The position numbers and the translations under genes are program-made. From Cladopsammia gracilis (lineage: Eukaryota; Cnidaria; Anthozoa; Scleractinia; Dendrophylliidae): DNA of 64,000 nt. The stretch is taken from positions 62,001-126,000 of the forward strand of contig JAJGOT010000516.1 in the NCBI GenBank assembly GCA_022457155.1, read 5' to 3'. The notes beneath the pieces were generated by a model, which worked only from the letters and a program-made list of their open reading frames with translations, did no database searches and was not told the origin of the DNA. Positions 30,634 to 40,749 of the stretch are shown here, in pieces; positions within the stretch are counted from its first letter, which is position 1; each line of letters begins with the position of its first letter.

Positions 30634-30871
30634 ATACAAAGCAAGAGGTAATTGCTGTTTGCTGGGCTTAAAATTCTCTACCGACAGTTAGAAAAAGCGT
30701 GAAAATACAAGAAAAATACGCAAAAACTAACGACATGCAGCGATGTCAGCGTAGAATGGTTCACCGCAGTAAAATCCCGCCCATATATGACGTCTCCATG
30801 ACAACCGTCAAAGTAGTTGAACCGTGAAAACAGTAATTTGCTGCTATTCTTAGAACCGCAGCAAATAGCAA
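30634..30871. repeat. Split direct repeat A2
   Basis: 235-238 bp matching A1 at 36773-37010 with a single difference noticed (CTTAGAACCG against CTTAAAACCG). Directly followed by B1, so the A2/B1 border AGCAA|GTTTCCCC marks both element termini. Confidence 0.9.
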
Positions 30872-30989
30872 GTTTCCCCTATTCCCAATAATAGTAGACA
30901 TAGATTATGAATCATTCACTGTTAAATAGGAAAACTGACTGCTGCACTGGGTAGAAATACAAAGAACGGGAGAATAAATATGACTGAAA

Positions 30990-31669
30990 TCAGATCCCCA
31001 AAGATTTAGTAACAAGCAAACGATTATCAAGAGAATCCTCGACATAACCGTCCTTGGCGGTCTCCGATCGCCATCTACCATGACGTTTCCAGCATCTATC
31101 TGGAACTTGTGCATTAGCCGCTGTGGTTGCGCCTCCCGATCTAAACGAATGTAAACTAATGGTGTCTGTAGTGGATACAAACTCACGTAAAAGTCCAACT
31201 ATGGACTCGCTTGCCCGGGTATAACTAAGCGGTTTCACTTTGTCTATAACTTTATGCCCGGATCTGACTTTGACTAAAGGTTTAAACAAAAAGTCTGAAA
31301 TCTTGGACGCACTAATACCTGCTAGGTTCATGTACCTTTCCAAATTAGAAACAGGACAGGTGACCTTCCCAGATCTAATGATCACTACTTCATTCCCCTT
31401 TCGATATTGATCGGTCTTGCTCTTGGCAACCTGAATGGTCAGATGTGTATCACTGATGCTAATATCCCCGATTGTGAGGGCTGCAAGTTCGCTAAAACGA
31501 AAAAACCCCGCAAATAACAGTAATGCCATAGAAATGTCCCTACGTTTAGGTAACTCACTGGAATGCTCATATTTGGTACAACATGCTGTGAGTACTTCCT
31601 TTGTGATGGGTGATTTCTTTTTTATGGGTTTAGCATTCTGACGTTTAGCACCCTCAACTATATTTCTAA
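30990..31669 (-). pseudogene. Ngaro-like tyrosine recombinase, C-terminal catalytic part
   Basis: Contains the catalytic Arg (LLLFAGFFRFSELAALTIG), the His-x-x-Arg box (SLHSFRSGGATTAANAQV) and the nucleophile Tyr (GRWRSETAKDGYVEDS), ending at 30990. The first codons listed upstream (31736-31670) belong to the inserted Helentron. Frame and phase continue those of the N-terminal half at 33240 once the insertion is skipped. The enzyme would integrate a circular cDNA. Confidence 0.88.
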
Positions 31670-33239
31670 CTAGAAATACGTGTCTCGCAGAACCTCGCGA
31701 AGCTCCGAGGAGGGTGCAACACACAATTTTAGACATTTAGCGACGGGGAATATGGAGATATGGAATTTCTGAATGAAATGGATGAGATATTCTCGTGTCC
31801 AGTCGCTTTCATTTAATTTGTACTCAGTCTCCTGGCTTCCTAAAATAAAATAAACTAAATGGGAGTTGTATTGATCAGTATTGAGTTTATAAGGTGGTAA
31901 TTGCAAACAGAAAAATGCTATTTCCTAATAAAATGTTTTTTTTTTCCAAATTGTAAACAACAATTCTCCTTACTAAACCATCTTATTGAACTATTTTACA
32001 AGGATTAAAATGCTGTAAACTCAAGATGTGCAATTTACATTTCACTCACTGGTCATTGCCAAATAATGCTAAAATCATGTAAGCTTAAATGTTGTATATT
32101 TGTGAAAAAAATTCCACCTGTGTGATCTGTAGTTTTGATCATATTTGAAAGAGAACTGTTGACACCATGCACACAGTATAAAAGCTGAAAGGGTACTCAG
32201 ATATAAATGTTATGGTAAGGGGCCAAGTTCACTGCAATTCTATCACTGTTCTGTGATAATATTTTGAGAGGGTTGAATTTTGTACAACTATATATCAATA
32301 AACATCAATCTACAGTATCCTCAATATCAGTCAATCGTTGAAGTTCTACTGGAAAAGCAACCGGATCCATATCATTTTCTTGCGGAAATATAATTTAGGA
32401 TTTTCCTTATCTCGCTTACATCTAGGGCATTCAAACATTGGGAGAGTTAAACCTTGTTTTATAGGCCAAGTTTCCTTACATGTAACATATTGTCGGTGTT
32501 GTAAACTGCTTTTTAGTACCGTGAAATTTGGCCATCTCACTCTGACCCATTTGCTTATCGTGTATTAAATTCGTGCCGCCTCTCGTTGCGTCTAACAAAA
32601 TCATTTTGTCCAACAACTTCCAGTCAGTGTCGCCTCTCCTGATCGGTTTCGGTTTCGAATTCTAATGGTGGTTTTTTGTCGAAGCGTTTCTAATCGCTGA
32701 TTTTGTTCCTGTTTATTCTCATTGCTGAATCGGTGTGCCTGGGCCGTTCGGAGTCTTTGTAATCGATGATTCTTTCTGCTCCGTGGTCTTCTTCTTCGTT
32801 GCTCGCGCTGAATTTCAAGTCGCCGTTATCGCTCCAATTCCAGCGGATTTTCGGTGGTAAATCTTCTCAGGCGAGGAATTCTAGCCCCTTGTTGAATCCA
32901 GCGTTGTGTTTGCTCTCATTTGCATGTGAAATTGGTCGTGTTTCACTGACAGTAAGCATTTTTTAACAAACGATCAGCCCTGTGCCTAAAGAATACCGAC
33001 ATTGTCAGCGGTCTAGATTCCTTTTATAGGCATCAACGTCACACTGGATGACGTCAATTGGAGCTTTGTCGCGGTTTTGTTGCTAGGCAACTGCCGGACA
33101 CCAACCCGATATATAAATATATAAAGTCGACCCGAGATTCATCGCCCTACAGCGATCCACGCGCGATCCCCACGCAAATCTGCGCGACAAATTTATAAAC
33201 CTCGCTACGCTCGGGCCTTCGGCCCTCACTTCGCGAGGA
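31670..33239 (-). mobile_element. Helentron-like rolling-circle element inserted in the recombinase gene
   Basis: About 1.57 kb. The 5' end on the minus strand is TCCTCGCGAAG at 33239. The complement CTTCGCGAGG lies about 24 bases inside the 3' end (about 31688-31697), next to a CCTCG..CGAGG hairpin. Such asymmetric inverted ends, a 3' hairpin and insertion between two T residues are features of Helentrons. The host reading frame joins across TTTGT|TAGAAAT. Inside is a relic of a Helitron replicase N-terminal region (see next). Boundaries are good to about one base. Confidence 0.7.
32330..32990 (-). pseudogene. Helitron/Helentron replicase N-terminal relic
   Basis: Minus-strand pieces in several frames: an Arg/Gln-rich start (ENKQEQNQRLETLRQK), MAKFHGTKKQF, then TWPIKQGLTLPMFECPRCKR followed by DKENPKLYF and, after a frameshift, NDMDPVAFPVELQRLT. 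This matches the zinc-binding region that precedes the Rep domain in Helitron proteins. It ends in a stop at about 32315; no Rep or helicase motifs remain. Confidence 0.6.
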
Positions 33240-33679
33240 ACAAAGGGACTACTCGTGGGATTGTAGGTCCCAGCTATGTCATGAACCCATTTGAAAGCAC
33301 AGTAACTGATCACAGAAGCTGAAACTTGAGAAACAGCCATATGGCTAAATACAAAGCAGCATCAACAACAGTAACTGGAAACACAACTAACTTATGATCA
33401 CTAGCGAACTTAATCCAGCGATTCAACGAATTAGTGTAACTAACAACTGTTCCACAAGCTTTTGATGAAAGAGCTGTCCGTTGTAACACTTTAAACAGGT
33501 GGGTAAGGTGAACATCTCCATGATTGTCTTTCAAACGGTCTTGAATTTCTTTCCATGGACCTTGACTGAAGATGTTTAGACCTGTAGGAGACAGAAAAAG
33601 ACTGTGCGTGATCTAATATGTTATCAGATGAATCTGTAGGACTAAGACTGTCTTCCAGTATTATGTCAATATCTCTCAA
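33240..33679 (-). pseudogene. Ngaro-like tyrosine recombinase, N-terminal part
   Basis: Starts at an ATG at 33679 (MRDIDIILEDSLSP). After one frameshift near 33540 it continues DRLKDNHGDVHLTHLFKVLQ and TVVSYTNSLNRWIKFASDHK, and after another near 33325 SQVSASVISYCAFKWVHDIA then TYNPTSSPF. These are the SAM-like core-binding segments of recombinases of this class. It is cut at 33240 by the Helentron. Confidence 0.75.
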
Positions 33680-33684
33680 TATGT

Positions 33685-33883
33685 TATGGTGTCACCTGTG
33701 GACTCCTCGTTTTACTGCCACCTGTGAACAAGGTGTACCTTCTTAAAGAAATTACATAAAAGAAAGGGCCGTTGTTGTTCAGTTGCTGCCTGTGAGCAAA
33801 GAAAAGCCACCTGTGAGCTACTTGTTCTACCGCCGCCTGTGGGCAAGGAATACTCCACCCTGGTATTGTCTAAAAACTTTCAG
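33685..33883. repeat. Spacer with GCCACCTGTGAGCA repeats between recombinase and RT genes
   Basis: Four or five imperfect copies of GCC(A/G)CCTGTG(A/G)GCA at about 33690-33850. A regulatory or structural role is possible but not shown. Confidence 0.6.
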
Positions 33884-36298
33884 TTAACCTTGCGTACAAT
33901 ATTCGCACAAGCCTTTTGTTGACAAACAAAACCCCCTGTTATTCTTTCCTTTGCGAACAGACTGCCAGTTTATATACAAGGCTATAAGTTTAAACTCCAA
34001 CATTTCACCATGGAACAACGAATTATAGGCCCTGCCCTTTGTTGTAGCTGGCAAGTGAAATTCTGGGACTCCTACCCAGTCGACCACGCATTTTGCTAAA
34101 TGAACGCCATCTGGGCAAATATAGGGCCAAAACAGAGCTCCTTTCCAGAGGGGTATTATTAGCACTCCTTTAGCTTTACAAAGCTTAAAGTGTCGCCATG
34201 CCCTGATGATTTGACTTGGCGGGGGTACTAACCAATTAGTTTCTCCCTGCCAATCTTGTGCAAAGGCATCTACACCCTCACACCCTGGATTCCAAAAACG
34301 TGAATTAAATCTGGGACATTTGGTATTGTACCACGTAGCGAACCTGTCGACCGTAAAAGGGCCCCATAAAGTACTGATCCACTGAAAAATATCTGGGTGT
34401 ATTCCCCAATCGTCAACATCGGTGAGTTTGCTGAGATAATCAGCTAGTTGGTTCTCATCCCGTGGGACCCAGACTGGAATGACTACAATGCTATGAATGT
34501 TGCACAGGTGTACAATCCCCTCGACAAGTGTCTGGAGATCAGATTTCATACTGCCTCTATTGATTATGGAGATCACATTTTGATTGTCAGTGTGCCACTG
34601 CACTTTGTGTCCCCTGAGGGAATTTCCGGTGGACAATAACATGTAGTGGACGGCTTTAAGCTCCCGCCAAGTGGAGCTCTTACCCTTTTCATTGGCTGCC
34701 CACTGACCCTGGCATACTAGATTTTGCTTGTCGGAAATCACATAACCTCCATAACCCTGAGCGGATGCATCTGAGTAGACAACGTAATCGAAAACATGGG
34801 GCTCGTCAAAAAGTTTCTTACCATTCAACTGATTCACATTATTGTGCCAAAAATGCAGCTCTTCCTTCACCTTTGGGGAACAAATAATAATGGAATCCCA
34901 AGAAGCCCGACTTTCTATGGCAAAGTACATATGCCTGGTGTAGAAATAAACAGCAGAGCCAATGGCTTTAGACATAGAGATTACGCGACCAGTAACCTCC
35001 GCTAAGCGCCGGGCTGTAATCGTGTTAGGGCTTGCTAATAGGGATGAAATGGATTCCTTTAATTTAGAAAGCCTAGTGTCGGTTACGTACAAGCAGTTTT
35101 CGGACATATTAAAAACAAAACCCAACCAAGTCTGGATAAGGGATGGTTCCCAAACACATTTGTTTGTGTTTAGTACAAAGCCCAACTTTGCAAGATCTTC
35201 TTTTACTGCTATAGCATCCGTGAAGGCGATTTCCTTAGAAGGATTCCCGCCTAAACCATCGTCCAAGAACATGCAAATTCTCTTACCTGAACTCCTCCAA
35301 TAACCAATCACAGGTTTCAGAATTTTAGTGAATAGATATGGTGCGGTGGACAAGCCAAAAGGTAGCACATTGAAGACAAAATATGTGGATTTGCCCTGGT
35401 ACTGCCATTGAAATCCTAAGTAAGTGCGATGACTCTCAAAAATTTCAATATGGTGATAGGCGCTCTTGATATCGAACGTATACAAGTAATAGCCTTCCCC
35501 TAACAGTTGTTGCGCTGTTGTAACATCTTCACATTTAAATTTATACTTGAAAAGATGGGGATTTACGTGTCGTAAATCAAGCACAAGCCGTTTTTTCCCC
35601 TCGCCCCGGATTGACACGGTCAAAGGGCTGACGGCCCATGGCTGACAGCTAGCGACCGAAATACACTGTGCGGCTAAAAGCTCCTGTAGGGCCTCGGTAA
35701 CAAAAGTGGCATTATCTAGGGCAGATTTATTATTTGGCAAAATGCAAGACTCGGGGATGGTAAGCAGTGGTAATTTATAACCCTCTTTAATGACACTGAG
35801 AACCGCGTTAGAAGCCTCTATTTCCTCCCAGGCTGAGACATGCCTTTTAAGCCGTCCTCGAACACCCTGACTTTCTTGAGAGTATTCCCGCTCCAAAAAA
35901 TCTCCCTTCTCAAAGGGTGTTTTATGTACATCATACACCGTCTCTGAAAAGTTAGAATCCCCTAACACAGATTCCATATCACAATAATAAGAAAAATTAT
36001 TACTTAACTTCTTGCCTTCCTGTTGTGCCTGTGCGGCAACCCACAAAGGACATTCATTTCGCCAGTGACCTGGTTTACCGCAGCTAAAACACACGCCGCG
36101 TTTCTGGGCTGACCCGCTTGTGAATGGGCCAATGTTCCTTGGACCACCAACGGGCGAGGAAAAACGAGGCGAGTAACTCCCTGTCGATAGTGGAAAATGG
36201 GCTGTATGACAGTGGATTAGTGGCTGTGCTTCCCAGAGATCTTGAAGGCTTGTGCCAGGTGCGAACCTTCGCGGCTTTGGCGGCGCGAGTTTCGGCAA
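33884..36298 (-). CDS. Ngaro-like reverse transcriptase/RNase H, open frame of 804 codons
   Basis: The only long intact element gene in the window. Near residue 70 is a CCHC zinc knuckle (CFSCGKPGHWRNECP), so the start is the end of Gag fused in frame. Reverse transcriptase: RLVLDLRHVNPHLFKYKFK, TFDIKSAYHHIEI, then catalytic RICMFLDDGLGG (xxDD form of YxDD), then TWLGFVFNM. RNase H: VVYSDASAQGYGGYVI, WRELKAVHYMLL, WHTDNQNVISII. It is followed by the WGIHPDIFQWIS..VDRFATW region shared with DIRS-type elements, ending at 33884. The true start is probably in Gag upstream, separated by frameshifts. Confidence 0.88.
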   Translation of the reverse strand: MPKLAPPKPRRFAPGTSLQDLWEAQPLIHCHTAHFPLSTGSYSPRFSSPVGGPRNIGPFTSGSAQKRGVCFSCGKPGHWRNECPLWVAAQAQQEGKKLSNNFSYYCDMESVLGDSNFSETVYDVHKTPFEKGDFLEREYSQESQGVRGRLKRHVSAWEEIEASNAVLSVIKEGYKLPLLTIPESCILPNNKSALDNATFVTEALQELLAAQCISVASCQPWAVSPLTVSIRGEGKKRLVLDLRHVNPHLFKYKFKCEDVTTAQQLLGEGYYLYTFDIKSAYHHIEIFESHRTYLGFQWQYQGKSTYFVFNVLPFGLSTAPYLFTKILKPVIGYWRSSGKRICMFLDDGLGGNPSKEIAFTDAIAVKEDLAKLGFVLNTNKCVWEPSLIQTWLGFVFNMSENCLYVTDTRLSKLKESISSLLASPNTITARRLAEVTGRVISMSKAIGSAVYFYTRHMYFAIESRASWDSIIICSPKVKEELHFWHNNVNQLNGKKLFDEPHVFDYVVYSDASAQGYGGYVISDKQNLVCQGQWAANEKGKSSTWRELKAVHYMLLSTGNSLRGHKVQWHTDNQNVISIINRGSMKSDLQTLVEGIVHLCNIHSIVVIPVWVPRDENQLADYLSKLTDVDDWGIHPDIFQWISTLWGPFTVDRFATWYNTKCPRFNSRFWNPGCEGVDAFAQDWQGETNWLVPPPSQIIRAWRHFKLCKAKGVLIIPLWKGALFWPYICPDGVHLAKCVVDWVGVPEFHLPATTKGRAYNSLFHGEMLEFKLIALYINWQSVRKGKNNRGFCLSTKGLCEYCTQG

Positions 36299-36750
36299 TT
36301 TTCCGTTGGGCTTCTTTTTCTGCTTTTTTCATTTTCTTGGCGTCCTGGTCGTTGTCAGCAAGCTCGTTGTTGAGATATTCCCCGACCGTTTTCCAGCCGT
36401 AGTCAGATTTGTCCGCTATTAGAATAAGTTTTTTGACGCTGGTCAATAAGCTCCATACCTTCGTTAAGTTTAGCGATACATGCCTCGTGTTTTCCCGCTG
36501 TAACGGCATCTTTTGCTTCGTTCACCGCGGACTTCACCTGCTCGTTATGCTTGAACTGTTGTTCATGTCCCTTCTTTTTGAATGTACGAGGTTCAGCAAG
36601 GCGTATCTTTTTCAGTTCACTCATTTGAGTGCTCGATGTATCCTCGATCTGCCTTTTCATTGACTCAAGCTTGTTGTCCATGATAGATGAAAGTTTGTCC
36701 AGCATGGTCGATTGCTGACGTTCTAATTCAGCCTTAATTGTTGGGTCCAT
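36180..36750 (-). pseudogene. Ngaro-like Gag, frameshifted
   Basis: ATG at about 36750 (MDPTIKAELERQQSTMLDKL), a helical region, then FKKKGHEQQFKHNEQVKSAV and KLNEGMELIDQRQK. Near 36430 the frame moves to ILIADKSDYGWKTVGEYLNN, and near 36180 to the frame of the zinc knuckle. The pattern (coiled coil, then KxG-x-QYK-like repeat, then basic tail) is the usual Gag of this class. Two single-base shifts. Confidence 0.75.
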
Positions 36751-36772
36751 TTCTTCAGTCTCGTCGCCGCAG

Positions 36773-37010
36773 ATACAAAGCAAGAGGTAATTGCTGTTTG
36801 CTGGGCTTAAAATTCTCTACCGACAGTTAGAAAAAGCGTGAAAATACAAGAAAAATACGCAAAAACTAACGACATGCAGCGATGTCAGCGTAGAATGGTT
36901 CACCGCAGTAAAATCCCGCCCATATATGACGTCTCCATGACAACCGTCAAAGTAGTTGAACCGTGAAAACAGTAATTTGCTGCTATTCTTAAAACCGCAG
37001 CAAATAGCAA
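36773..37010. repeat. Split direct repeat A1 (outer end of Ngaro-like element)
   Basis: Matches A2 at 30634-30871. The end ..CAAATAGCAA at 37010 is the outer boundary; Gypsy 2 sequence resumes after it. Confidence 0.9.
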
Positions 37011-37162
37011 AAATTGTTACTCTAATTCCTTGAAAAGTTGAACTGTAGATTACTATGTTGAACGATTGAACAGCCTACTTGTGCGGATTGAACAGTTTAT
37101 TGAAACTCACGTCGAACAGTTTATGTTAGCACGTTGACATTATGCTTTAAGATCTTATTTTT

Positions 37163-37175
37163 AGGGAAAGAGGGG
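37163..37175 (+). other. Polypurine tract of Gypsy 2
   Basis: AGGGAAAGAGGGG immediately before the LTR, the plus-strand priming site of LTR elements. Confidence 0.75.
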
Positions 37176-37176
37176 T

Positions 37177-37323
37177 TGTAGTGTATACCGAGATACCCCA
37201 AAAAAGATTATTATGGACTGGATGCGGGGAACCAAAACGTCGGAGACGAGTCACATACAGTTGTTGTGTTTGCAGAATAAAATCCGATTTTATCCGTACT
37301 TAAATGTGTGTTAGAATTCTACT
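37177..37323 (+). repeat. 3' LTR of Gypsy 2
   Basis: Starts TGTAGTGTATACC, sharing TGTAGTGTA with the Gypsy 1 LTR, and carries GCAGAATAAAATCC (polyadenylation signal). It ends near AATTCTACT, where ..TACA would be expected. About 147 bp. Confidence 0.65.
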
Positions 37324-37851
37324 GTCAGTACGGATTTTCTTTCTTTCTTTCGCATTTGGAGTCTTTAATGCAACATTAAAATCGATCTAAAAGGATTTTT
37401 CAACCGAGGCACGTTGTTGTGAAAAGTTTCATAACCCTCTTTGTATTGCTAGGCACAAGGTCGGACAAGAAATTTTAAAGAAATAATGAGGATTTAATAC
37501 ATCATTTTTAGTTGATAGTACATTTTTGTTTATTGAATTTCACAAAGGCTCTATTGTCTGTACAATTACACTAATGTTTGTTACGACCGCCGTAACGGTT
37601 GTCTATTCACACTATTATTGTTTGTCAATCAGTGTGCTAAAAATGTAAATAAATGTTATATTCACGCTATTGACTTTAGATTGTCGCACTTGAATCTTAG
37701 TTTCACGTAGGTGAAAGTTCATTTTAATTTTCTACTGAATGACCAAAAATGCAATTGAATGCCAAAAATTATGCAAAATTCCCAAATGAGTGTACGTTTC
37801 GCGTAAATGATTGCCGCTTCGTGCAAATGAATGTATATTCGTTTTATTGCC
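37324..37851. other. Non-coding, nothing recognised
   Basis: AT-rich sequence between the Gypsy 2 LTR and the next transposon. No frame or repeat stands out. Confidence 0.3.
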
Positions 37852-38198
37852 TGCGGTCACATCTGGGCTACTAACTATAGTTAAGACGGGAATAACTATA
37901 GTTAGCTATTTCGGTAATGTGACCGCTTCTCGGGTCACGCTAACTATTGTTAGAAAATTTACGCCTCGGTGATCCAAAACAATACAGACTAACTATAGTT
38001 ACACCCAAGTTAATCTTAAGTTTACAAACTTAAACAACCAATCAGAATGTGACAATTCTTTTCGCACGTGCGAGATGAGCATACAGCTGTTTCGAGAAAG
38101 GTTGTCGGAAAAAAGCGTAAAAGTGCACGCGACAATCCCGAAAGGTATTGTGGGTAGTAGTTTTACGTGACTTCGGCATTTCAGGGAAATCTGAGAAA

Positions 38199-38494
38199 AT
38201 GGCACAAGACGCCATGGTTGTATGTTTGCGCGTGTTAAGAGAAAGCAACAAAAGTAGATTCGACAGCTACAGTGTCAGGAACGTGCCTTGCTTTGAAACC
38301 GTTATTCAATTGAAGCAATACTTTTTGCAAAATTGTAAAGCGGAAATTTTTCCAGCAACCGACACGACTTTCCAGATCGGCTACTACGTCGAAGAAAAAA
38401 AAAGAAATTCTCTATATCGTCCGAAATCCAGCTCGCCGAATTGTTTTCTTTGGTTAAAAACGGGAAGGTGACAATGTGGGTAGATCCACATTAA
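38199..38494 (+). pseudogene. PB1-like N-terminal protein of the transposon, frameshifted
   Basis: ATG in good context (GAGAAAATGGC), product MAQDAMVVCLRVLRESNKSR then FETVIQLKQYFLQNCKAEIF and ATDTTFQIGYYVEE. In a run of nine A (38395-38403) the frame shifts; the next frame gives FSISSEIQLAELFSLVKNGK and VTMWVDPH before TAA at 38492. A small ubiquitin-like/PB1-like fold with a final WxDPH is a recurring N-terminal module of cnidarian transposon proteins. The rest of the protein is not present. Confidence 0.45.
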
Positions 38495-39252
38495 GACGTT
38501 CTAAGGAGTTCTTTGGATAAAAAGAGAAAAGGTAAGGAACACTATAAGCCACGTTTTGCACGTTTTATTGCACCTGAAGTCAGGTGAGATTTTTTTCAAA
38601 TGTTTAACTACAATGATTATGATTATTACTATTCTCAATTTGGTAATCCCAGTGCTCGAGATGATAACGAGGACGGAGAGGGAGAATTTGCTTAGCACGG
38701 CTAAAAGGGAAGCATGACTTTCCTGAGTTTAAATTTTCACCTTTATTGGTTAGATTTCATATCCACCATCAAGCTATATTTTCTATAAGATTGTTTACTT
38801 CTTATTTTCTAAACTGAGTTTTCAATCAAGTGTTGTTTGACAAATGTTTACAAAAATTAGCATAAAACGCATGCTTTGCACGTTCTTGAGACTGAAATAG
38901 ACTGGACTGCTTGAAGCAGCTTCCATAATCACGAACTCCACGTGTGGATGCATGGCAAAACTGTTTAACGATTTTACTTCACCAGTATTCAGGCATTTGA
39001 AATATAGCGCTCCACAGTTCTTGGCGATATGAATAAAGTAGCCGCTACTTCATCCACGCTATATCCTAAAAACTCATTTATCCATATGGGCCGCCATATA
39101 AGATCATCACTGCACGGACGAGGCATCGCGGGTCTGATATACTTATTTGACTCATTAAAATTCATTGATTATATCCCAGATTACCTTTCGGGATTGTCGC
39201 GTGCACTTTTTCGCTTTTTTCCGACAACCTTTCTCGAAACAGCTGTATATAG

Positions 39253-39416
39253 GGGCCTGGTCGCACTACAGTCAAAAACAAAAAATTAGCCCGTGCAAAA
39301 ATCGAGGAAAACAAAAGAAACCGCTCCGGTGGGACACGCTTTTTGTGGAATGTTTTTGTTTTTATGTCATTTTGCGCGGGCTAATTTTTGTTTTTGACTG
39401 TAGTGCGACCAGGCCC
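39253..39416. mobile_element. Hairpin MITE, GGGCCTGGTCGCAC ends
   Basis: 164 bp. Arms of about 45 bp nearly identical in reverse (CGCACTACAGTCAAAAACAA). Confidence 0.85.
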
Positions 39417-39420
39417 AAGA

Positions 39421-39596
39421 CTGGTTTTCACTAGCGCATAAGCATAAGCACAAGCCAACATAAGAAGACTCAGTAACGTGTTATTCATTAGTTCCAATTG
39501 TATGAACAAAACAGAACAATAGGCACTAATGATCAACATGTTACTCAGTCTGCGTATGTTGGCTTGTGCTTATGCTTATGCGCTAGTGAAAACCAG
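39421..39596. mobile_element. Hairpin MITE, CTGGTTTTCACTAGCGC ends
   Basis: 176 bp. Arms of about 45 bp (CATAAGCATAAGCACAAGCC) invert. It abuts the previous MITE with four bases between. Confidence 0.85.
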
Positions 39597-39860
39597 CCCT
39601 AAATAAGCAAAATAAAAACCAAGCGTGAAGCGAGGGGGAAACCAAAAACAACAAACAAAAAATTTATATACAACAAAGTAGCAACACGGTTTGCCGCATG
39701 CACGAAAAAAAATAAATAAGAAGAAAAACTTGACACATTTTACGTCGGTCAACCATGTTGACATTTCACGGATCTCTTTTAATTCTGACGTCATCCATAG
39801 GCTAATTAGAACTACTAGTTAACTGCGTGGTGTGACCGCAAAGTCGACCGAAAGCACTAA

Positions 39861-40029
39861 GGGACGGACCATTTAATTTTTGTGGGGGGAGGGGGGGGGG
39901 TTGGGCAATTTCTTCTGAGTATGAATTTTTTTTTTTTCGGCGTCACTATTTGCAGGAATTTGTTTTACCCAAATGTTTAAATTTTTTTCCTCTTAAATTT
40001 CTCCTGCAGGAAATTAAATGGTCCGTCCC
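39861..40029. mobile_element. Harbinger-type MITE with TAA duplication
   Basis: 169 bp, ends GGGACGGACCATTTAATTT and reverse, flanked by TAA (39858-39860, 40030-40032). Confidence 0.85.
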
Positions 40030-40106
40030 TAACACAGTTAGGTATGACGTCTCTTAACTTGAGACTAACTTAGTTAAACTTTAGTTACGTCGTAGATGTG
40101 ACCGCA

Positions 40107-40749
40107 GCCATTGACTGACGATTGGCGCAAATGAATGCGTATTTTACCCTTTTTTAAAAAGGGTATTTTTTTACCGTTAAATCGGTTTTTTGAGAGCAAC
40201 ATGGCCAAATGTCAATAAACATTGCTACAAAAGCAATTTGCTACATTCGCGCTACAGTATGAACTAGATTCCGTCTTGAAAAGTGTAATATTTATGTTAA
40301 GCGCATGCGCATAAGCCAAAAAATACTTTTTTTGCGGAACCTTTCTGGTTATTTTTTGCTTCTTTTACTTTCCCTTTTTCTCCCCTTTCTTCTTTTCCTA
40401 TCTTCTACTCTCTATTACCTTTCTATCGGCCGCAAAAGGTTGGGAATAAGCGTTTAAAACGCTGGAAATGAAACATTGTTCAATTGCAGGGGTATTGACC
40501 TAATCAGTTTACCACCTAATTTTGCACCAATATTTGAACATTTTTTGTCGAATAGCTTTGCTAGAATTTGATCTATATTCAAAGTGGAGGCACGTGTGCA
40601 TGGATCTATCCTCGCTGTGTCAGTTGAGCATCAAAATTACCTGGCAACGTACAAATTGATGACGTCACAAGTGGTGCAATGTCTGCTGCTCCAAATGTCG
40701 ACAAAAGTCGACTTTGGCCGCGAAAGGGTTAATACGTAGTAGCAGAGAC
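40107..40749. other. Non-coding spacer
   Basis: Pyrimidine-rich tract at about 40350-40420; nothing else recognised. Confidence 0.3.

Larger units (their letters stand above)
30183..37010 (-). mobile_element. Ngaro-like tyrosine-recombinase retrotransposon with split direct repeats
   Basis: Minus-strand order: repeat A1 (37010-36773), gag-like frames, reverse transcriptase/RNase H, tyrosine recombinase, then repeat B1 (30955-30873), A2 (30871-30634), a 366-bp foreign segment, and B2 (30265-30183). The A1-genes-B1-A2-B2 plan of split direct repeats is diagnostic of Ngaro/PAT-type elements. A1 and A2 are nearly identical over 235 bp, so the insertion is recent. It landed between the end of Gypsy 2 pol and its polypurine tract. 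A Helentron-like element splits the recombinase. Confidence 0.88.
25765..37323 (+). mobile_element. Ty3/Gypsy LTR retrotransposon 2, 5'-truncated, with two large insertions
   Basis: Plus-strand pol starts within the protease C-terminus at about 25765 and runs to 30157. The polypurine tract and 3' LTR are found 7 kb further right at 37163-37323 because a Ngaro-like element (30183-37010) has inserted between. A repeat-array DNA element (26776-28313) interrupts reverse transcriptase. Pol is related to Gypsy 1 along its length, with more decay: stops at 26372, 28574 and 29307 and two frameshifts near 28740-28840. No 5' LTR or gag was found at the left end. Confidence 0.88.
37852..40106. mobile_element. 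DNA transposon with GCGGTCACATCT ends carrying a PB1-like gene
   Basis: Ends TGCGGTCACATCT / AGATGTGACCGCA, flanked by GCC on both sides (37849-37851, 40107-40109). Near the left end AACTATAGTTA-type palindromes recur four times; the right end has diverged forms. A second inverted pair of about 68 bp lies inside (38082-38150 and 39183-39252, ATACAGCTGTTTCGAGAAAG). One small gene remains. Three MITEs have inserted in the right half. Superfamily not determined. Confidence 0.7.

Noticed and set aside
34448..35303. Plus-strand frames over the Ngaro reverse transcriptase
   Set aside because: Antisense to an 804-codon frame with clear motifs.
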